In this document: positions 57,923 to 64,000 of the stretch, piece by piece
Layout of the letters: the number at the start of each line of letters is the position of its first letter
How positions within the stretch are numbered: the first letter of the stretch is position 1
Origin: Cyathus striatus
Lineage: Eukaryota; Basidiomycota; Agaricomycetes; Agaricales; Nidulariaceae
Direction of reading: 5' to 3'
Length of the DNA stretch: 64,000 nucleotides
NCBI GenBank assembly: GCA_025738555.1
Contig: JAOVFP010000010.1
Coordinates: 2,852,001-2,916,000 of the forward strand
The notes under the pieces: model-generated
Told to the model about the DNA's origin: nothing
Seen by the model: only the letters and a program-made list of their open reading frames with translations
Database searches by the model: none
Made by a program: the position numbers and the translations under genes

Positions 57923-59725
57923 ATGTCATTCTTCATCCATCTCAAATGTATACTTACTGGATTTAGTCTTCCCTCCGCATGCACAGAATGTAATTCAGTC
58001 ATCAGCAAACTTGAATGTCTGCCCATTCCTACCTCGGTCCTTCGATCCTATTACATACCCAACCAGAATGACCGTTCTGCTATAGAAGATATACTCTCTT
58101 CGAGCGCAGCTAACATTCGTGCTTTAGAAGCTGAGCTGTCCAACTTCCAGTCACGATTATCAAATATTCGCAACTTCTACGACTGCCATCGTTCACTCTT
58201 ATCGCCTATACGCCGTCTTTCAGATGATGTTTTACGTGAAATATTCGGCCATATAACTTCCAGAGATTTTATTGACGTAGGACTGCAAGGCAGTCAAATT
58301 TGGATCCTGCTGCAAGTCTGCATACGATGGAGGAGTGTGGTACAGAATACCCCGCTGCTTTGGTCGAACTTTTCAATCAGAAAGACGAAATCTGATATAA
58401 ATTCCATCACTCTTCGAGTCAAGTCTTGCCTTGAGTTTTCTAGGACAGTTCCATTGTCCGTATCACTTCTGTGTTCATCTCGAATGATTCTTCATGAATC
58501 TCTTGAAGATATTGCGAATCACGCAGATCAATTAATCTCACTTTCAATAAATGACATTACAGCTACGAGGATAACATCAAATACCACTATGATTGCCCTT
58601 ATTCAGCAAAAGGGACTCGGGCACCTCAAGAAATTAGCTCTCCGTGGACATTCATACGTGTTCCCTTTACATTTATTCCAGAGCGCAAGTCAACTCGAAG
58701 ATCTAACCCTATGCAATATATTACTACTAGCTCCGCAAACTACATGGCATTCATTGAAGACTTTGTCATTGATGAGAATGAGTGCCACGTTAAACGAATA
58801 TAGAGTGTTACTACGGAGCATGCCCTCCTTGGAAGAGCTGACTTGGATGGGAAATTTTGTGGAGTCGGAAAGATCTGAGCAGGTGATAACACTTACATCA
58901 CTGCATACCTTGAACATCTCTGGTACGACTGAAGATGAATCTACCGAACTTTGGTCTGCTATTCGTGCCCCATGCATTACCAACCTTCGGGTCAAAGACG
59001 ACTGCGACGACGCTGTCTTCAGTATGATTCGAAGGTCTGGAAGCGTTGTCAATAAAGTGCAGCTAGACGATTGTGAAGACATGGTAATTATGGAACAGCT
59101 TCCAGATATTCAAGATGCATGTCTTTCAGGAATGCGCGCACATGATACAAAAGATGTCCTTTCTTATTTGGTGTGGGATCCTCCTGACGAGTTGGCAGGA
59201 TCTGACAATTATTGGCAGTCTCTACTAAAATTGGAGCTTCGTATGGGGAAAATTATACATAACCCCCTGTCTATCATTATCGCAATCCTGGAGAAGGTTA
59301 TGCGGTCCAGGTCAGTTAGAGGAATTTCGACTATCGAACGCGGGACATTGCGCCCGGTTCCCCTGTCCGTTGTCAAATGTGTCTATTTGTGTGAAAATCC
59401 TGTAACGTACAAGGAGTATATTTCTGAACTGAATCAGTTGAGAAATATCGGAGAGGAGCTCGGAATAAAAGTCGAAGTAGTGTTGACGAAGTCGGATGGT
59501 GCGACGGAATATTCAACAATGGACTTGGAGAATGGTGGAAGGGATGAAGCAGAAGTGGAGGAATATGAAGTAGACGAGGAAATCAAAGATGAAGATGACG
59601 GGAACGAGGTAGAAGAAGATGATGGGGAGGTAGATGAAGATAATGGGGAGGTAGATGACGCAGGAGAAGAAGAGCTGGAAGGATCACATTGTGACAGTGA
59701 CTACTCATTGGACGTATGGTGGTAA
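57923..59725 (+). CDS. F-box/LRR protein with acidic tail
   Basis: 600 aa from the ATG at 57923; the open frame extends up to 57791. A coiled coil (about 58-82, IRALEAELSNFQSRLSNI) precedes a clear F-box (about 92-135: LLSPIRRLSDDVLREIFGHI, then WILLQVCIRWRSVVQ). LRR-like repeats follow (HLKKLALRGHSYVFPLHLF; SLEELTWMG). The C-terminal 70 residues are almost all Glu/Asp with a repeated GEVDEDN-type unit. It likely works as an SCF ubiquitin-ligase substrate receptor. The residues before ACTECN do not match its neighbour, so the true first exon may be elsewhere; a TTTAG acceptor sits just before SLPSAC. It is a tandem paralogue of the next gene. Confidence 0.82.
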   Translation: MSFFIHLKCILTGFSLPSACTECNSVISKLECLPIPTSVLRSYYIPNQNDRSAIEDILSSSAANIRALEAELSNFQSRLSNIRNFYDCHRSLLSPIRRLSDDVLREIFGHITSRDFIDVGLQGSQIWILLQVCIRWRSVVQNTPLLWSNFSIRKTKSDINSITLRVKSCLEFSRTVPLSVSLLCSSRMILHESLEDIANHADQLISLSINDITATRITSNTTMIALIQQKGLGHLKKLALRGHSYVFPLHLFQSASQLEDLTLCNILLLAPQTTWHSLKTLSLMRMSATLNEYRVLLRSMPSLEELTWMGNFVESERSEQVITLTSLHTLNISGTTEDESTELWSAIRAPCITNLRVKDDCDDAVFSMIRRSGSVVNKVQLDDCEDMVIMEQLPDIQDACLSGMRAHDTKDVLSYLVWDPPDELAGSDNYWQSLLKLELRMGKIIHNPLSIIIAILEKVMRSRSVRGISTIERGTLRPVPLSVVKCVYLCENPVTYKEYISELNQLRNIGEELGIKVEVVLTKSDGATEYSTMDLENGGRDEAEVEEYEVDEEIKDEDDGNEVEEDDGEVDEDNGEVDDAGEEELEGSHCDSDYSLDVWW

Positions 59726-59928
59726 AACTGTAGGCTACCAGCTTTGAATGTAACGATCATGACTAGGCAGGAGTAGCTATTGAATAAAATTCAAAACAAT
59801 ATATATATGTAGTAGATAACCTCATTGCCAATTTCAGTCGACTCTCCACTGATACGAACATGGACTCTGGTGTTCCCTTTGGTTTTGGGTACGTATGTCT
59901 ATGATTCTTCGTTTAGCCTTCATGAGTC

Positions 59929-61546
59929 ATGACTAACTCAGCGATTAGTATCCAACCAGCTTGCACAGAATGCAGCTCACTTGCCAGCAAAGTGCAGAAT
60001 CAACCTGTTCCTACCGCAGCCGTTCGCTCCTACTACGTACCCAGCTTACCTGAACAATCCATACTCGAACAAATTGTCTCTGACAGCGGAGTCGCCATTC
60101 ATACGCTGGAAGCTGAACTATCCAACTTGCAATCGCGACTATCAAATATTCACAGATCTCATGCTTTTCACCGTTCACTGCTATCCCCTATACGCAAACT
60201 CCCAGACGATCTCCTGGGTGAAATACTTAACCATGTGATTTGCGGAGAAGTTATTGACATTTGTGCACCGCGCGGTCTTATATGGGAGCTAGGGCAAGTG
60301 TGTGTGCGCTGGAGGTCCATGATACAAGACACACCGTTATTTTGGTGTAGATTCAAGGTTTCCACAGAGATTCAGCCTAAAATGGTTGGTGAAGGTTTAG
60401 CCACCCTACGAATCAAGTCTTGTCTTAAATTCTCCAGGACAGTTCCACTATCGATATCGCTTTTTAGGAAAACCTACTACCCTCGCAAATTTTATCTCAG
60501 AATGCTTGAGTATATTACGAGCAATGCAGATCGCTTGACATCGCTTTCAACTGGTGTGAAGACACTCAAGATGATAGCAGCGAGCACTAAGGCAATGGGA
60601 ACCCCCATCCAACTTTGCCAACTTCTTTGCCAACTTCGCAGTTTTAGCATAGTAGGTTTAGTCGAGGATAAAGAAATCCCTTTGCAATTATTTGAGAATG
60701 CAAGTCAACTCGAAGAAGTTACACTGAAGCGTATAATGCTAAGAAGTGCTTCAGAAACAAAATGGAGTAAAGTAAAGAAATTGACACTGAATCTTGTGAA
60801 TGGCTCATTGGTCGAATATAAGGCCACATTCAGCGCATTTCCTCTCTTGGAAGAGCTGAATTGGATAAAGAGCTCCACACTAGATCGCAGAGGACCTGCC
60901 ACTACGCAAAAGATAGTGCATCCGTTGCTACGCACCTTGAATGTTTACGGTTCGAGTCAAAAAGATTCTTTAAATACAGTATGCAGTATTCTGCATGCTC
61001 CAAACCTTACCAACTTAACATTCAAAGACGAACCGTGAGTCCTCTATTAGCTACCTATAGCTATTTAACGTGATTGAAAGGAAGCATTCCTTCATCCCCA
61101 TTAGTAGCCGGTTGTTAGATGGAACGTGGTCAACATATCTTCCAAAGGTCCTCCGTCGTCTAGTGTGGAGCTGTCCTGCTCCGGGTAAATTTGCCAACAT
61201 CTTTCCGTCTCTTCGAACTTTGGAGGTTGAGCTCCATTTCTCAAGACCAACGAGGCCAATACAAAGTGACCCCGAAATTATCATTGAAAAGTTCCTACCG
61301 GATATTATGCGCTCCAGGTCGCACGCAGCCATAGTATTAAACATTTCAAAGCAAGATTTAGAGCGTCCAGTTCCGAGTCCATTGTCATTGGTTAAAGTTA
61401 TCGTTTCAAGCACTTATACTTCATATTACACGGCGAGTTCCTCTTCCATAAATGCACTGAAGGACTTGGGGAACACGTTAGGTATAAAAGTTGAAGCAGT
61501 TATTGATAGTGATATGGCAGCTTTTAATTCGATAAGGAACAGTTAG
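59929..61546 (+). CDS. F-box/LRR protein, tandem paralogue
   Basis: Exons 59929-61034 and 61081-61546 joined by a 46-bp GTGAGT...AAAG intron give 523 aa. The N-terminus ACTECSSLASKVQNQPVPTA aligns with its neighbour and supplies a good start codon. Coiled coil at about 57-74; F-box at about 84-130 (LLSPIRKLPDDLLGEI, then VCVRWRSMIQDTPLFW). The LRR region parallels the upstream paralogue, but about 27 codons around the intron are missing and the acidic tail is absent. Predicted SCF adaptor. The upstream gene has no intron at the matching place. Confidence 0.8.
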
Positions 61547-62617
61547 CTTAATGTACTTCCTGTCGTATCTGTATAAAGCTTACCTTGACGATCTTGGGAA
61601 TTGCGAGCTGAGGTTAAGTCCCGAGCTGTCAGCTAATGTGTGATAAAACACACCCTTATTAAGGGAATTAACATAAACTATAAAACAAACATAAAAGATC
61701 AGTAGAGGTCCGGTTGAACACGGAGAAAGAGATAAACTGGAGACAGGAGATTAACTAATTGGTGCCATTGAATGTAGCGGGCGCGAGTCTCTTGTCGGGG
61801 AGATAAGCATTTGATTTTGAAGCTGTTGATAACTGGTTTACGCACCTGAACGGTTAGCGGTGATTGATAGAGCACTTTCCAGACGAAGAATATAACTATA
61901 GAAGATTAATTATAAGCAGAGGTTGTTGGTATCAGTGAAGGGCGCGCGATTGAGAACGAGGTGCACGGAGATAACGCATACCATAAGCGTGGAAGCCGAG
62001 CGCTTGGCACGGCTCTCTGGGAAGGGTTATGCGCGCATCAGCGGGGACCTGGCACCTACCCACGCGCGCGCTAGTGTCCCGGCCTGTCGCGGGTCGCTGG
62101 ATAAGACAGGCACAGGCTGGGTTTTAGTATTGTCAAATATATGCATATGTAGTTTATCCAAAATAGATAAGATACATATGTTACAGTTTGATTATGTCGC
62201 ATAGCTATAATATATACAAGTCTCGTTGTAGGAAGGGGAAGAAGAAAAGTACCGCTTGACTAATGATACTTCCGTTCCCCACTGACGGGGTAGCGCAGGA
62301 CCCTGGATAATCCCGCTAAATGTTAAATACCGGTGATATGTCCCCTGTTACTATTCGATTCGCAGATCTGGTCTAAATGTGGAAACAGCTGATGCCGGAA
62401 ATGGCCGACACACACTGGCTCATCAGTCCACTAGACCCATAACTGAACCTTATTTACTTATATTTGAATCACAACCTGTAAGTAGACTAAACAAACATCG
62501 TGACGCGTCGTGTCAATCAAGTGAAATTCGCATTAACAATGATACGTGCTTGATATCTCTGCGGTGTACTACATAGATAACTTCTGCTCATGCTATCTAC
62601 TATTTATTAAGTGTAAG
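61547..62617. other. no recognisable gene
   Basis: Intergenic between convergent genes. A locally GC-rich stretch at about 61940-62110 contains a 93-codon frame without family resemblance. Confidence 0.4.
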
Positions 62618-63684
62618 TCAACTGTTTGAGCAACCTAATATATGCTTCTTAAGGCAATCGGCTAGGAAGTACCTGTTGCATGAAGTGCATAACTCAAGGA
62701 ATCCATCAGTATCAATCTCTTCACCTTCATTAAGGCGTGTCACGGGTTGTTCCTTGTCGGTGTCGCTTGTGGAAGGCTTAAGATCTTTATTGTATCCATT
62801 TTTAACTCGTTTGACAACACGTGTAGCACCTGGGGAGTGAGTTTTGGGAGGTGTTGGCACTGGAATGGGCAATAAAGCGCGACAGGCTATAGAACAAATT
62901 AAGTTCACTGTGCCATCGTCATCTTTGCTTTAATTACTCACTACACTTACACTTCCCAAGGATATTCCAAGTAGTAACTGGGTTCACTATGGCCTGATGC
63001 TGAACGGCAATGCTGGCTAAGTGCTCTCCACAATAGCCTTCCATGCACACCGGTGAAATACTGCTATCATCGCTGGCAAGTAGAAAGTTGGCATAGATAC
63101 GGCCCATATCCGGACAGCCAATTCCTGTCAATTCGCAATGTAAGTAAATATTTGTTATAATGGCAGTGTTGACGTTGATACATACTTTTTGTCGGTAGGT
63201 TAAGGTATGTGGACCCAAGTGTTGCTGTCTCGCATTTCTCAGAAATATTCACTGTAATCATGTAAGTTAGTATGTGTAACTATTAAACATTCATTTCTTA
63301 CTATAGTAGCTGCAGTTTGGTGGGTAATTGTAACAGAACACATGAACAACCCTGTTCCTAGCATGCACAATGCGTGCTCTCCATGTCTCGCCATCTGGGG
63401 CACCAATGGAACAGAAGCAAGGCCAATATAGGCCTCGCACATCCAACCATGCTAGTAATCCTGCTGGCCATACACGTTCTCCATTTTGTTTTTCTGGACT
63501 TCAAAGAAAATCAAAGTTAGTATACTATTTTGCGATAAGCTGATGCAACGTACTAATCCATTGTTACAAGCTGCCCTGCAAGCATGCTCCAGCCAACGAG
63601 TTCGGAACTTATGCGTTGTCTTTCATAAAGGTCATCATAGAGAAGACTAGAGGTATTTGAAGCTCGGTTTAATGGATAGGCCAT
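62618..63684 (-). CDS. unknown 278-aa protein
   Basis: Five exons (63684-63554, 63498-63302, 63251-63186, 63124-62951, 62886-62618) total 837 nt, with in-frame GT-AG joins throughout. Visible parts: an N-terminal helix (NTSSLLYDDLYERQRIS); a Trp/Cys-rich block (VWPAGLLAWLDVRGLYWPCF, then DGETWRARIVHARNRVVHVF); a middle part with several cysteines (GCPDMGRIYANFLLA, VCMEGYCGEHLASIAV); a basic Ser/Pro linker; and a C-terminal LCTSCNR...DCLKKHILGC pattern that could bind one zinc ion. The WP...YWP block loosely recalls chromatin-reader barrels such as PWWP, but I cannot confirm it. No family recognised. Confidence 0.65.
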
Positions 63685-64000
63685 GATATTTTTGCGAAAA
63701 CTGGAGTTGTAAGTTGTTCTTATACTTTGAAATCTTACTTGCTTTCGTGTTTTGAATTGTCAGGACATCCCTGGTCGCTATACACACAGGATTATCGGCA
63801 CCCGATAGTTATGCCCTGGAAAATTTTGTGTTTTGATACACTAGCTAAATTGCTCATTCATATTTTGTCTTGGTGAGAGTGAAAATTATATACTGTGGCT
63901 TGCTGAAACACTTACCCACTTCATTCTCTAGTAATATATGATGGTCTCTGATATTATTATATTGGCAGAGTGGTCTCGAACTGGATTTGTGGCTGCAGTT
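63685..64000. other. right end of window
   Basis: 316 bp upstream of the last gene; its promoter should be here. Nothing else seen. Confidence 0.4.

Overview
The window looks like a chromosomal segment of an Agaricomycete (mushroom-forming basidiomycete). Genes are split by many short GT-AG introns of about 46-60 bp. The families are typical of that group: DUF6533 membrane proteins, F-box/LRR proteins, tandem CYP63-like P450s, a PMT4-type O-mannosyltransferase and Ste14-like isoprenylcysteine methyltransferases (ICMT). All multi-exon models were assembled by hand from splice signals and reading-frame continuity. Where exon lengths sum to a multiple of three and paralogues share intron positions, I treat the model as strong.

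Layout. (1) 1-21.7 kb: a head-to-tail array of ten ICMT-like genes or relics, all on the + strand. Five have open frames (starts 1051, 2328, 7114, 11144, 21104). Five are broken: a frameshift at 14.94 kb, a truncation at 12.53 kb, nonsense codons at 15966 and 20469, and a transposon insertion at 17.50 kb. Several DNA-transposon-like insertions lie among them, and part of the array (11.0-16.3 kb) is a tandem duplication with a transposon at the junction. (2) 20.93-25.2 kb: an intron-containing tRNA-Thr(CGT) and an eight-exon PMT4 gene with a long low-complexity tail, both on the minus strand. (3) 26.2-40 kb: a small F-box-like gene, a DUF6533 gene, two tandem P450 genes (one with a transposon inside an intron) and a second, damaged DUF6533 gene. 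(4) 40.4-48.3 kb: a P450-relic locus enlarged by four insertions. Its nearly empty counterpart lies at 56.5-57.8 kb and shows both where the elements landed and that the 42-48 kb part has lost CpG dinucleotides by C-to-T change. (5) 49.2-64 kb: an F-box gene, two poorly resolved minus-strand genes, an eleven-exon gene of unknown function (54.0-55.9 kb), two tandem F-box genes and a five-exon unknown gene at the right end.

How the genes fit together. There is no obvious single pathway. PMT4 and the tRNA are housekeeping. The ICMT, P450, DUF6533 and F-box genes are accessory families that expand by local duplication and decay under transposon insertion. ICMT proteins methylate the C-terminal prenylcysteine of CAAX proteins such as lipopeptide pheromones and small GTPases. 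No CAAX precursor or pheromone receptor was recognised here, so the role of the array is open. Most of the interest lies in the evolutionary record: birth and death of the ICMT array, paired empty and filled transposon sites, regional CpG decay, and intron differences between the P450 paralogues.
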